A stretch of 37,997 nt of DNA. Origin: Chromatiaceae bacterium (GTDB lineage Bacteria; Pseudomonadota; Gammaproteobacteria; Chromatiales; Chromatiaceae). The notes beneath the pieces were generated by a model. The model saw nothing but the letters and a program-made list of their open reading frames with translations, did not search any database and was not told where the DNA came from. Below, one piece after another: positions 30,138 to 37,908 of the stretch (positions are counted from its first letter, which is position 1; every line of letters begins with the position of its first letter). The position numbers and the translations under genes were made by a program. The stretch spans positions 1-37,997 of the forward strand of contig JACDZG010000069.1 of NCBI GenBank assembly GCA_013426805.1, in the 5' to 3' direction.

Positions 30138-31157
30138 TTAACGTATTTCCGACTCGTTACTTTCACAGGAATTGCCGTAGTTCCCAAGACCCCAACGCAC
30201 CCCGAATTCGGCCGCCATGCGGGTCGCGGTCTGCGCACCGAGCAGCGCGTAGAGCCGCTCGACCACGGCGGCCTCCGGACTGCCGGCCAGGTCGTCAATG
30301 CCGGGTTCGGGGGCGCGGGTGAGTCCGTGCCGGACGCGGGCGACCAGCGCGTGCGGCAACAGGGTGCGGGCGGCCCAGGCAACACCGGTGCGGCGCAGCA
30401 GCCGCGAGAGCCCGGTCTCGACCCGGTGATCGCCGACGTTGAACTCACCATCCGCGTCGGACACGGGTTCAGGGTCGAGCCCCAGATGGGCGAAGCAGCG
30501 CGCCAGCACCTGTTCGGGTTGACGGCGCAGGGCTTCCTGGGGGATGACCAGCAAGGCGTCCCCGAAGGTCTGACGATAGACCCCGATCAGCGGGTCATAG
30601 AAGCCGCCGGCAACCACGGTGATGGTGCCCCGGTCGGGGGGACGGTCCGGTCCCAGCCAATCGCGACGCGCGGCCAGCCGCACAATGAGATCCGCATCGT
30701 CCGCGGCCCCGACCGCGGCGCACAGACCGGTCAGATTCCGGCGGACTTCGGCGCTCAGGCGCGACTCGGCCCAACCCTCGGCGTGGCGCATGCGCCAGTC
30801 CGACACCAGACGTTTGCGCGGGTCGCGCACCGTGAGGATGACGCGCAGATTCGGGCAAGCCTCTTTGAGACGGCGGGCGGTTCCTTCGATCACGGCGGGA
30901 TGGGTATAGCTGGTGCTGGCGTCGATGACCAGGCGCCCACGGCGGCGCGCCGCCGCCAGCGCCGCCGAATAGTCCGCGGCGCTCAGGGCATTGGCCCGCG
31001 CCCGCGCGGGCAGATCCGGCTCCAGCCCCCAGGAAAAGCGATGCGGTTCCTTCGGCGCGATGAGCGCGACCTGGCTGTGCCCGGCAAGCAGAGTGGCGAG
31101 CGCCGTGGTGCCGGCCTTGGGGAAGCCGGCGATCACGATATCGGGGCGGTCAGCCAT
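30138..31157 (-). CDS. PAPS-dependent sulfotransferase family protein
   Basis: The 339-residue protein begins MADRPDIVIAGFPKAGTTAL, containing the 5'-phosphosulfate loop (FPKAGTT). The 3'-phosphate site is in LRVILTVRDPRKRLVSDW, and EPHRFSWG and TSYTHP follow as in bacterial Sulfotransfer_1/3 proteins. These transfer sulfate from PAPS to carbohydrate, lipid or other acceptors; the acceptor here is unknown. Cytoplasmic location is expected since no signal or membrane segment is present. It follows nudB by 34 nt on the same strand, so it may be read from the aspS-nudB transcript, though it has no known role there and may be a later arrival. Confidence 0.85.
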   Translation of the reverse strand: MADRPDIVIAGFPKAGTTALATLLAGHSQVALIAPKEPHRFSWGLEPDLPARARANALSAADYSAALAAARRRGRLVIDASTSYTHPAVIEGTARRLKEACPNLRVILTVRDPRKRLVSDWRMRHAEGWAESRLSAEVRRNLTGLCAAVGAADDADLIVRLAARRDWLGPDRPPDRGTITVVAGGFYDPLIGVYRQTFGDALLVIPQEALRRQPEQVLARCFAHLGLDPEPVSDADGEFNVGDHRVETGLSRLLRRTGVAWAARTLLPHALVARVRHGLTRAPEPGIDDLAGSPEAAVVERLYALLGAQTATRMAAEFGVRWGLGNYGNSCESNESEIR

Positions 31158-31191
31158 CCGTGTTCAGCGCCGATGCTTCCGGAAGGCCCGC

Positions 31192-31632
31192 TCAGCAGGC
31201 CGCCAGGGCCCGGATGGCGTTGCGATTCGTCCATGAGCCGGTCAGGCGCGCCGCCCGCTCGGCCGACAGCCAGCGGTACTCCAGGTGTTCGAGCGGATTG
31301 AGCCGGATCATCCGGCGGGTTTCCAGCACCAGGGCGAACCAGTATTCCCGATTGAAGCAGACATTGGGTGCGTAGCGCGCCCGCCAGGCGCGCACGATGG
31401 GGAACAGGACCGAATGTTTGAGATCGATCAGGGCGGAGCCGACGCGCAGTCCGGTCTCTTCCCACACCTCGCGCAAGGCCGCGGAGCGGGGGCTCTCGCC
31501 CGGGGCCAGGCTACCGGTCACCGACTGCCAGAACTGGCCGGGGTGGGTGCGGCGCAGCATCAGGAACTCACCGCCGCGCGTACAGATGACTACCAGCACC
31601 GATTGGGGACGCTTGTAGACAGCCGGGGGCAT
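31192..31632 (-). CDS. nudB: Dihydroneopterin triphosphate diphosphatase NudB
   Basis: NudB removes pyrophosphate from dihydroneopterin triphosphate in folate synthesis. The 146-residue protein starts MPPAVYKRPQSVLVVICTR, has QFWQSVTGSLAPGESPRSAA followed by LREVWEETGL (complete Nudix box G-x5-E-x7-REVxEExG) and ends EYRWLSAERAARLTGSWTNR then NAIRALAAC, close to E. coli NudB in length and order. The ATG at 31632 has GGAG nine nt upstream and begins just before the conserved VYKRP. An in-frame ATG at 31749, three bases after the aspS stop, would add a 39-residue low-complexity His/Ala-rich extension without family counterpart. The aspS-nudB order is conserved in many gammaproteobacteria. Confidence 0.9.
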   Translation of the reverse strand: MPPAVYKRPQSVLVVICTRGGEFLMLRRTHPGQFWQSVTGSLAPGESPRSAALREVWEETGLRVGSALIDLKHSVLFPIVRAWRARYAPNVCFNREYWFALVLETRRMIRLNPLEHLEYRWLSAERAARLTGSWTNRNAIRALAAC

Positions 31633-31752
31633 GGTGCTGGTCTCCTGCGGAGTGGTCGCTGTTTCGGCACTCACGTGCAGCGCCAAGCCGGACGCGGCGG
31701 CACCGGCCGGTTCGTGGTGATCCTCGTGATCCTCGTACGCGAGTGCCATTGC

Positions 31753-33543
31753 TCACACCCCGGCGTCGGCCCGGGCCCGCAGCCGCAGACCCAACTCTTT
31801 GAGCTGGGCCTCGTCCACCGGGGAGGGGGCGCTGGTGAGCAGGCAGGCGGCGGTCTGGGTCTTGGGAAAGGCCATGACATCGCGAATCGAGGCGGCCCCG
31901 GTCATCAGCATCACCAACCGGTCCAGACCGAAGGCGATCCCCCCATGGGGCGGGGCGCCGAAGCGCAGTGCCTTGAGCAGGAAGCCGAAGCGATCCTCGG
32001 CCTGGGTCTCGCTGATATTCAAGAGCTTGAAGACCTGTCGCTGCACCGTATCGCGATGGATACGGATGGAACCGCCGCCGATTTCGCTGCCGTTCAGGAC
32101 CATATCGTAGGCGCGGGAGAGGCAGGCGCCGGGATCGGTCTCCAGCAGCGCGAGTTGCTCCTCCTTGGGGGCCGTGAAGGGATGATGCAGGGCCGCCCAG
32201 CGCTGGTTGGCGGCATCGTGCTCGAACATGGGGAAGTCCACCACCCACAGCGGGCGCCACTCGCCCTCCAGCAGGCCGCGGTCATGGCCCAACCGGACGC
32301 GCAGTGCGCCCATGGACTCGTTGACTACGGTCGCCTTGTCGGCGCCGAAGAAGATCAGGTCGCCATCCTGAGCGCCGGTGCGGGCCATGATCCCGTCGAT
32401 CGCCGCCGCGGTCAGGTTCTTGACGATCGGCGACTGCAAGCCCTCGCGGCCCTTGGCGGACCAGTCGTTGACCTTGATGTAGGCCAAGCCCTTGGCGCCG
32501 TAAATGCCGACAAACTTGGTGTACTCGTCGATTTCCTTGCGGGTCAGCTCCCCGCCCTTGGGCAGGCGCAGCGCGACCACGCGACCCGCCGGGTCCTGTG
32601 CCGGACCGGCAAACACCTTGAAATCCACCCCGGCCATCAGGTCGCCCAGGTCGATCAACTCCAGGGGCACCCGCAAATCCGGCTTGTCGGAGCCGAAGCG
32701 GCTCATGGCCTCGTGGTAGGGCAGACGCGGGAAAGGATTGGGCAACTCGGTGTCCAGCACCTCTTTGAACACCCGCCGGATCATCTCCTCCATGAGAACC
32801 ATCAGCGCGTCCTCGGACATGAAGGAGACTTCGATGTCGAGCTGGGTGAACTCGGGCTGACGATCCGCGCGCAAGTCCTCGTCGCGGAAGCAGCGCGCGA
32901 CCTGATAATAGCGATCCATCCCCGACATCATCAGCAACTGCTTGAACAATTGCGGCGACTGCGGCAGGGCGAAGAACTCGCCGGGGTGGGTGCGACTGGG
33001 GACCAGGTAGTCGCGGGCACCCTCGGGGGTGGACTTGGTCAGGATCGGGGTTTCGATATCCAGAAAGCCCTGGTCATCCAGATAACCGCGCAGGATGCGC
33101 GTCACCCGACTGCGCGTACGCAGCCGCTCCTGCATCTCGGGACGGCGCAAGTCGAGATAGCGGTAGCGCAGGCGCACTTCCTCCGAGGCGTCGGCCACAT
33201 GGGTATCGAGCTGGATCGGCGGGGTCTCGGACGCGTTGAGGATCTCAAGCCCGGTGCCCAGGACCTCGATCTCGCCGCTGGGCAGATCGGGGTTGATGGT
33301 CCCTTCCGGACGCGGCCGGACCCGGCCCTCGACCTTGAGGACATACTCGCTGCGGGCCTGCTCGGCGCGCTTGAAGACCTCCGCCCGGTCGGGATCGAGC
33401 ACCACCTGGACCAGACCGTCACGATCGCGCAGATCGATGAAGATGACCCCGCCGTGGTCGCGACGCCGATGCACCCAGCCGCACAGAACCACCGTCTGTC
33501 CGATATGGCCGCTGTTCAATTCCCCGCAGTAATGCGTGCGCAT
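31753..33543 (-). CDS. aspS: Aspartyl-tRNA synthetase (probably nondiscriminating)
   Basis: The 596-residue class II synthetase charges tRNA-Asp. It has the OB-fold anticodon domain ([22 protein letters not shown]), motif 2 region [23 protein letters not shown]-like, the bacterial GAD insertion domain ([20 protein letters not shown]), and motif 3 [17 protein letters not shown]. Length fits the bacterial type. His30 in RRRDHGG and the Gly in LPSGEIEV correspond to residues (H31, G83) linked with relaxed tRNA specificity in Pseudomonas aeruginosa, where the enzyme also charges tRNA-Asn for GatCAB amidation. It lies between fmdB (207 bp upstream) and nudB. Confidence 0.97.
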   Translation of the reverse strand: MRTHYCGELNSGHIGQTVVLCGWVHRRRDHGGVIFIDLRDRDGLVQVVLDPDRAEVFKRAEQARSEYVLKVEGRVRPRPEGTINPDLPSGEIEVLGTGLEILNASETPPIQLDTHVADASEEVRLRYRYLDLRRPEMQERLRTRSRVTRILRGYLDDQGFLDIETPILTKSTPEGARDYLVPSRTHPGEFFALPQSPQLFKQLLMMSGMDRYYQVARCFRDEDLRADRQPEFTQLDIEVSFMSEDALMVLMEEMIRRVFKEVLDTELPNPFPRLPYHEAMSRFGSDKPDLRVPLELIDLGDLMAGVDFKVFAGPAQDPAGRVVALRLPKGGELTRKEIDEYTKFVGIYGAKGLAYIKVNDWSAKGREGLQSPIVKNLTAAAIDGIMARTGAQDGDLIFFGADKATVVNESMGALRVRLGHDRGLLEGEWRPLWVVDFPMFEHDAANQRWAALHHPFTAPKEEQLALLETDPGACLSRAYDMVLNGSEIGGGSIRIHRDTVQRQVFKLLNISETQAEDRFGFLLKALRFGAPPHGGIAFGLDRLVMLMTGAASIRDVMAFPKTQTAACLLTSAPSPVDEAQLKELGLRLRARADAGV

Positions 33544-33750
33544 GACCCGATCGCCCCGTTTGCAGAACCCGTAAATAACCGTCCAGAGCGCTCAGGAGTC
33601 GCCCGGATAAAACCGATCAGAATACCGACCCCTCGCCGGCAGCGCAAGTTGCAACATGCCGCACAGCAGGCAGGTGCGCCGACCGCTGCCGACCCGGCGC
33701 GGGGGCTGCCGCACCGACGAACACCGCGGGAATCACGGATGGCCCTGAGC

Positions 33751-34119
33751 TCAGGCCGCGTCGGACTTCGCGGCAGGCTTCGGCGGTGTCGGCTTGCTGC
33801 CGCTGTCCGCCGGCTTGGCGGTGTCCGACTTCGCGGTGTCCGACTTCCCGGTGTCGGACTTCGTGGTGTCCGACTTGGACGCCGCGTCCCCGCCGTCGGA
33901 TTTTTCACTGTCGCCGTGAAGGTTCTTTTTCTTTTCGCCCTGTTTGAAATCGGTTTCATACCAGCCGCTGCCCTTGAGTCGAAAGCCGGCGGCCGAAATC
34001 TGCTTTTTCAGGGTAGGCTGGCCGCAGGCCGGACAGTCGGTCAGGGGCGCGTCGGCCAGCTTCTGCATCTTTTCCAATTCGTGGCCGCAGGCCGTGCAGC
34101 GATATTCGTAGATCGGCAT
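33751..34119 (-). CDS. FmdB-family zinc-ribbon protein with KSDT-repeat tail
   Basis: The 122-residue protein starts MPIYEYRCTACGHELEKMQK, with C8-x2-C11 and C29-x2-C32 forming the FmdB/CxxC_CXXC_SSSS zinc ribbon, followed by SAAGFRLKGSGWYETDFKQG. This family is common directly upstream of aspS. The tail (about residues 65-122) is low complexity, with repeated KSDT units from four 15-bp tandem copies at 33820-33879 and a Pro/Lys/Ala end. The ribbon may bind nucleic acid or protein; the exact function is not established. The tail is probably disordered. Confidence 0.9.
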   Translation of the reverse strand: MPIYEYRCTACGHELEKMQKLADAPLTDCPACGQPTLKKQISAAGFRLKGSGWYETDFKQGEKKKNLHGDSEKSDGGDAASKSDTTKSDTGKSDTAKSDTAKPADSGSKPTPPKPAAKSDAA

Positions 34120-34242
34120 CGAGAACTCCTTAAAATCACCGTTGAATGGGTGCGCTTTATAGGGATTTGAGCGCGAAAATCAAACTCGGCCGCGCGCTTG
34201 GGCGTCACCGCGCCGCCGCGTGGTCACGACAGCGAGAAATCC

Positions 34243-35106
34243 ATGTCCGGAATCGGTCAAACCGCCCCCCGCTCGGTGCTCATCACCGGTTGCTCCAGCG
34301 GCATCGGTCACACCTGCGCCCACGGACTGGCCCGCCGCGACTGGCGCGTCATCGCCTCGGCCCGCCGGGCCGCCGACGTGGCGCGACTGCGCGACGAGGG
34401 GCTGACGGCGCTTCAGCTCGATCTGGACGATCCGCAATCCATCGCGCAGGCGGTGGAGCAAACCCTGGTCCACACCGGCGGAAACCTGGACGCGCTGTTC
34501 AACAATGGCGCCTACGGCTTGCCGGGCGCCGTCGAGGACCTGAGCCGGACGGCCCTGCGCGCCCAGTTGGAGACCAACCTGCTCGGCTGGCATGACCTGA
34601 CCTGCCGGGTCATCCCCATCATGCGCCGTCAGGGGCACGGACGCATCGTCCAAAACAGCAGCATCCTCGGACTCATCCCCCTGCCCTACCGCGGCGCCTA
34701 CGTGGCCAGCAAGTTCGCGCTGGAGGGGTTGACCGACACCCTGCGTCTGGAATTGGCCGGGAGTGGCATTCAGGTCGCACTGATCGAACCCGGCCCCATC
34801 CTCTCACGCTTTCGCGAGAACGCCCACCGGGCATTCAAGGCCCGGATCGACGCCGAGCACAGTGTCCATCGGGAAGCCTACCGCCGGGCCGAGACACGGC
34901 TGCTCAAGGAAGGTCCGGCCCAACCCTTCACCCTACCGCCCGAGGCGGTCTTGAAGAAGCTGATTCACGCGCTGGAGAGCCGCCGCCCGCGGCCCCGTTA
35001 CTACGTGACCTTCCCCACCCACCTGTTCGGGTTCCTGCGACGGGTGTTGTCCAGCCGGGCGATGGATTGGGTGATCCTGCGGGTGTCGGGAGGCGGGACC
35101 CGATGA
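34243..35106 (+). CDS. Short-chain dehydrogenase/reductase
   Basis: The 287-residue classical SDR has SVLITGCSSGIGHTCAHGLA (TGxxxGIG cofactor loop), LDLDDPQS, FNNGAYGLPG (NNAG-type motif), IVQNSSILGLIPLPYRGAYV then ASKFALEGLTDTLR (catalytic Ser, Tyr-x3-Lys) and EPGPI. The cofactor and catalytic residues are intact. Its C-terminal segment after EPG is longer than the family minimum and ends with VILRVSGGGTR, resembling YbbO-like oxidoreductases. The substrate is unknown. The start at 34243 follows GAGA and opens the family domain; the frame is open further upstream without family likeness. It runs divergently from fmdB (123 bp). Confidence 0.9.
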   Translation: MSGIGQTAPRSVLITGCSSGIGHTCAHGLARRDWRVIASARRAADVARLRDEGLTALQLDLDDPQSIAQAVEQTLVHTGGNLDALFNNGAYGLPGAVEDLSRTALRAQLETNLLGWHDLTCRVIPIMRRQGHGRIVQNSSILGLIPLPYRGAYVASKFALEGLTDTLRLELAGSGIQVALIEPGPILSRFRENAHRAFKARIDAEHSVHREAYRRAETRLLKEGPAQPFTLPPEAVLKKLIHALESRRPRPRYYVTFPTHLFGFLRRVLSSRAMDWVILRVSGGGTR

Positions 35107-35148
35107 TTGCGGGGTAATTGATGGTATCACGCCAACACCGCAACACCG

Positions 35149-35691
35149 TCAAAAGCAGGCGTCCCGCAGCACTTTCATATAGATCAGCCCCTTGTCACGA
35201 GCGAACGCCACGTTTTTCTCCGGAATCGAGTCGGGATCGAGATCACTGGCCAACGCCTGGTCGATACTCTCTTCGCGGATCAGATGAAACATCGGATACA
35301 AGGACCGATTGGTATAGTTCGCCGGATCATCCACCGGCGCATCCCCAAAGCGGTAATCCGGATGAAAACCGGCAACCTGATAAACCCCGTCATAGTCTTG
35401 CGCAATCAACAGATCTTCCGCCATGGCGACCAGATCCAGATAATCGTCGAAATCGGGATACCCATCGGGGAAGATCAGCAGCGTTGTCTCGATTTCCGGA
35501 TGCTCATCCAGCCGTTGGCATTCCAGCAGCAAGTCCCGCAGGCAGGATTCCGCATCACAGGAACCGGTGACCTCATAATGGATACTGTCACCCTTGAATG
35601 GTTTCTTGGCAAAAGGGCAAAAATAACATCCGATCACGACATCGGCGAGCCACTTTTTTGTCTGGGTTATGATGATAGTGGATTCGATCAC
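35149..35691 (-). CDS. DUF1415 family protein
   Basis: The 180-residue protein contains TKKWLADVVIGCYFCPFAKK near the N-terminus, with a Cys-x2-Cys pair, then DGYPDFDDYLDLVAMAEDLL, YQVAGFHPDYRF, DDPANYTNRSLYPMFHLIRE and the end GLIYMKVLRDACF. This is a complete DUF1415 protein; no activity is established, although the CxxC pair allows a metal or redox role. The start appears to be GTG at 35691. The gene converges on the SDR gene with 42 bp between stops. Confidence 0.88.
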   Translation of the reverse strand: MIESTIIITQTKKWLADVVIGCYFCPFAKKPFKGDSIHYEVTGSCDAESCLRDLLLECQRLDEHPEIETTLLIFPDGYPDFDDYLDLVAMAEDLLIAQDYDGVYQVAGFHPDYRFGDAPVDDPANYTNRSLYPMFHLIREESIDQALASDLDPDSIPEKNVAFARDKGLIYMKVLRDACF

Positions 35692-35721
35692 GAAGATGAG
35701 GACACCCCGTTTTGTGTGTTG

Positions 35722-35865
35722 CTAAACCGCGCCCAGCGCGGTATACGATATTCTTGGATGCGATCGGCCCCGGCCGACGCGACGATTGCTGGAGTTGGCG
35801 CGGTTTAGAGAGATTTGATAGACCAGAGCTGGAGGATGGGTTTCGCCGCGCTCTACCCATCCTAC
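35722..35865. repeat. Two inverted-repeat structures in a gene-free gap
   Basis: CTAAACCGCGCC (35722-35733) is the exact complement of GGCGCGGTTTAG (35797-35808), 63 nt apart. Just downstream AGGATGGGT (35833-35841) pairs with ACCCATCCT (35855-35863), a widespread proteobacterial intergenic hairpin type with a CCGCGC-rich loop. No gene lies between 35692 and 35937. Confidence 0.65.
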
Positions 35866-35937
35866 AGGAATCGACCCCGCTGAAGGGTCAGCGGTGAGTC
35901 CACCGGGCATCAGCCCACTGCCACGCCCGAGGGTCCC

Positions 35938-36411
35938 ATGGGCCATCTGTTGAGCACCAAGTCCTCCCTGGTTCCACTGATCGACCGGCTGAACCGCTAC
36001 CCCATCGGGCTGGTCGACAGCACCAAGCTGCGCGAAATCCTGACCCTGCTGTTCACCGAGCAGGAGGCGTTCGTCGCCTCCCGCTTCCCGCTGCACGAGG
36101 CGACCGCCCGCGAACTCGGTGACCTGACGGGGCTGCCCGCCGCGCAATTGCACGCGATCCTGGAGTCGATGGCCGACAAGGGACTGGTCATGGACCTGCC
36201 CTACGCCGACCAGACCTTCTATCTGCTGGTGCCGGCGCTCATCGGCTTCATGGAGTTCACCTTCATGCGCCGCAAGCCGACTCTGACCGCGCCTGTCCCG
36301 GTGGCGGCTCCGGCCCTTTGTGGCCGATCGGCTGCGGCTGCGCGGTCGCTGCCGACCATCCTGAGTCCGCCGAACGCGGACTGCATCCATCGCGGCCCCG
36401 ACCCGCTTTGA
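35938..36411 (+). CDS. Truncated winged-helix/4Fe-4S protein (N-terminal part only)
   Basis: The frame begins MGHLLSTKSSLVPLIDRLNR and continues LREILTLLFTEQEAFVASRFP, LTGLPAAQLHAILESMADKG, then LVMDLPYADQTFYLLVPALI and GFMEFTFMR. This is the N-terminal winged-helix half of a family of about 300-390 residues that normally continues into a ferredoxin-type iron-sulfur domain with cysteine clusters. After about residue 112 similarity ends and a Pro/Ala-rich tail runs to a stop at 36411. No CxxCxxC remains. Either the protein is now a stand-alone domain or it is a pseudogene. Partial iron-sulfur genes next to hcp suggest a former redox or anaerobic operon. The start is well placed at the conserved MGHL. 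Confidence 0.7.
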   Translation: MGHLLSTKSSLVPLIDRLNRYPIGLVDSTKLREILTLLFTEQEAFVASRFPLHEATARELGDLTGLPAAQLHAILESMADKGLVMDLPYADQTFYLLVPALIGFMEFTFMRRKPTLTAPVPVAAPALCGRSAAAARSLPTILSPPNADCIHRGPDPL

Positions 36412-36449
36412 CCTGAATCAAGGCTCACCGGCCCAGGTTCTATGATACT
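36408..36449 (+). promoter_or_regulatory. FNR/DNR-type promoter of hcp
   Basis: TTGAC-CTGA-ATCAA (36408-36421) matches the FNR consensus TTGAT-N4-ATCAA at 9 of 10 arm positions. A TATGAT (36441-36446) or overlapping GATACT (36444-36449) follows. With the latter, transcription would start near 36456, placing the site centre at about -41.5, the class II FNR arrangement. The site overlaps the stop codon of the truncated upstream frame. HcpR- or DNR-type regulators read similar sequences. Confidence 0.65.
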
Positions 36450-36535
36450 GCCCGCCCAGCGCCACCCGTCATCCACGCTTTGTTCCACGGATCGACGGCG
36501 CACTATTCCTGAACCCACGCGATAGAAGAGATTCC

Positions 36536-37828
36536 ATGCACTGCAACCAATGCGAACAGACCTTTCGGCAGACCGCCTGCGTCAACTCACCCGGCATCTG
36601 CGGCAAGGACGCGGATGTCCAGTCACTCCAGGAGACCCTGCTCTACGGACTCAAGGGCATGGCCGCCTACGCCCACCACGCGCGGCGCCTGGGCAAGAGC
36701 GATGAGGCAGTCTCGGCCTTCATCGAGGAAGCCCTGTTCGCGACCATGACCAACGTGAACTTCGACATCGAATCCCTGCTGGAATTCTGTCTGAAGTGCG
36801 GTGAGATGAACCTGCGGGTAATGGAACTGCTCGACGAGGGCCATGTCGAGAACTTCGGCAAGCCTGCCCCGATCAAGGTCAAGGAGGGTACCCAGGCCGG
36901 TCCCGGCATCCTGGTCACCGGACATGACCTGATGGACCTGTGGGAGCTACTGCAGCAGGTCGAGGGCACCGCCATCAAGGTCTACACCCATGGTGAGATG
37001 CTGCCGGCCCACATGTACCCCAAGCTCGGCGGCCACCCTAACCTGGCCGGCCACTACGGCGGCGCCTGGCAGGATCAGAAGCGTGAATTCGCCGCCTTTC
37101 CGGGGCCGGTCTTGGGTACGACCAACTGTGTCCTGATCCCGCCCGAAAGCTATCGCGGACGGCTTTTCACCACCCGCACCACGGCCGTACCCAATGGTCA
37201 GCGCCTGGTCGACGGTGATTTCTCCGCGGTCATCGCCGCCGCACTGGCAGGCGCCCCCTGTGAGGAACAAATCGTCGGTGAATCCACCATCGGCTTCCAC
37301 CGTACCGTGTTGCTGGACCGCGCCCAGACCATCGTCGATGCCGTGAAAGCGGGCCAGATCAGCCATTTCTTCGTCATCGGCGGCTGCGACGGAGCGGAGA
37401 AGGGGCGCAACTATTTCAGCGACTATGCTCAGGCGACCCCGCCCGACTCGTTCATTCTCACACTTGGCTGCGGCAAGTACCGCATCCGCGACCACGACTA
37501 CGGCGAGCACCTGGGTCTGCCGCGGCTGATGGACATGGGTCAATGCAACGACGCCTATGGGGCAATCGCGGTCGCCGTGGCCCTGGCCAAGGCTTTCGAC
37601 TGCGGTGTCAACGACCTGCCGCTGACCCTGGTCATCAGTTGGTTCGAGCAGAAGGCCATCGCGGTCTTCCTGACCCTGCTGCACCTCGGCGTCAAGGCGA
37701 TCACCCTGGGCCCCAACCCGCCGGCCTTCATCACAACCAAGGTCTTCGCGATCCTGCAGGAGCGTTATGACCTGCGCCTGACCGGCGACGACGCCCAGGC
37801 CGACCTGCGCCTGGCCATGGCGGCCTGA
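36536..37828 (+). CDS. hcp: Hybrid cluster protein, short class III-like form
   Basis: Hcp is a cytoplasmic iron-sulfur-oxygen cluster enzyme, described as hydroxylamine reductase, NO reductase or S-nitrosylase. This 430-residue protein has N-terminal cysteines C3-x2-C6-x8-C15-x6-C22 and keeps the hybrid-cluster ligands in TGHDLMDL, THGEMLPAH, TTNCVL, GGCDGAEKG, LGCGKYR, GQCNDAYG and SWFEQKA. It lacks roughly 110-120 residues between the N-terminal cluster region and LYGLKGMAAYAHHARR that E. coli Hcp (about 550 residues) has, which matches the class III form. No hcr reductase gene follows in the window. The predicted FNR-type promoter suits expression under anaerobic or nitrosative conditions. 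Confidence 0.94.
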   Translation: MHCNQCEQTFRQTACVNSPGICGKDADVQSLQETLLYGLKGMAAYAHHARRLGKSDEAVSAFIEEALFATMTNVNFDIESLLEFCLKCGEMNLRVMELLDEGHVENFGKPAPIKVKEGTQAGPGILVTGHDLMDLWELLQQVEGTAIKVYTHGEMLPAHMYPKLGGHPNLAGHYGGAWQDQKREFAAFPGPVLGTTNCVLIPPESYRGRLFTTRTTAVPNGQRLVDGDFSAVIAAALAGAPCEEQIVGESTIGFHRTVLLDRAQTIVDAVKAGQISHFFVIGGCDGAEKGRNYFSDYAQATPPDSFILTLGCGKYRIRDHDYGEHLGLPRLMDMGQCNDAYGAIAVAVALAKAFDCGVNDLPLTLVISWFEQKAIAVFLTLLHLGVKAITLGPNPPAFITTKVFAILQERYDLRLTGDDAQADLRLAMAA

Positions 37829-37908
37829 AAGCCCCTTCCCGCCGCGATAGGACCGCGGGCCTTGAGCACGGTTCCGGCCACGGGGCATCGAACGGACAAG
37901 CGCAGCGC

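Noticed and set aside
31633-31749. Longer nudB start or separate small gene after aspS
   Set aside because: The extension is low complexity (His/Asp and Ala-rich) with no family match, while the internal ATG has a good ribosome site and matches the family N-terminus. It remains possible but is less likely.
31285-34170. Very long plus-strand open frame (about 960 codons) opposite aspS, nudB and fmdB
   Set aside because: It is the mirror of real genes in high-GC DNA; its composition (Gln/His/Gly-rich, no domains) and lack of a ribosome site show it is not coding. The same holds for long frames opposite opgG (9747-11201), amtB (22683-24059) and comM (19164-20678).
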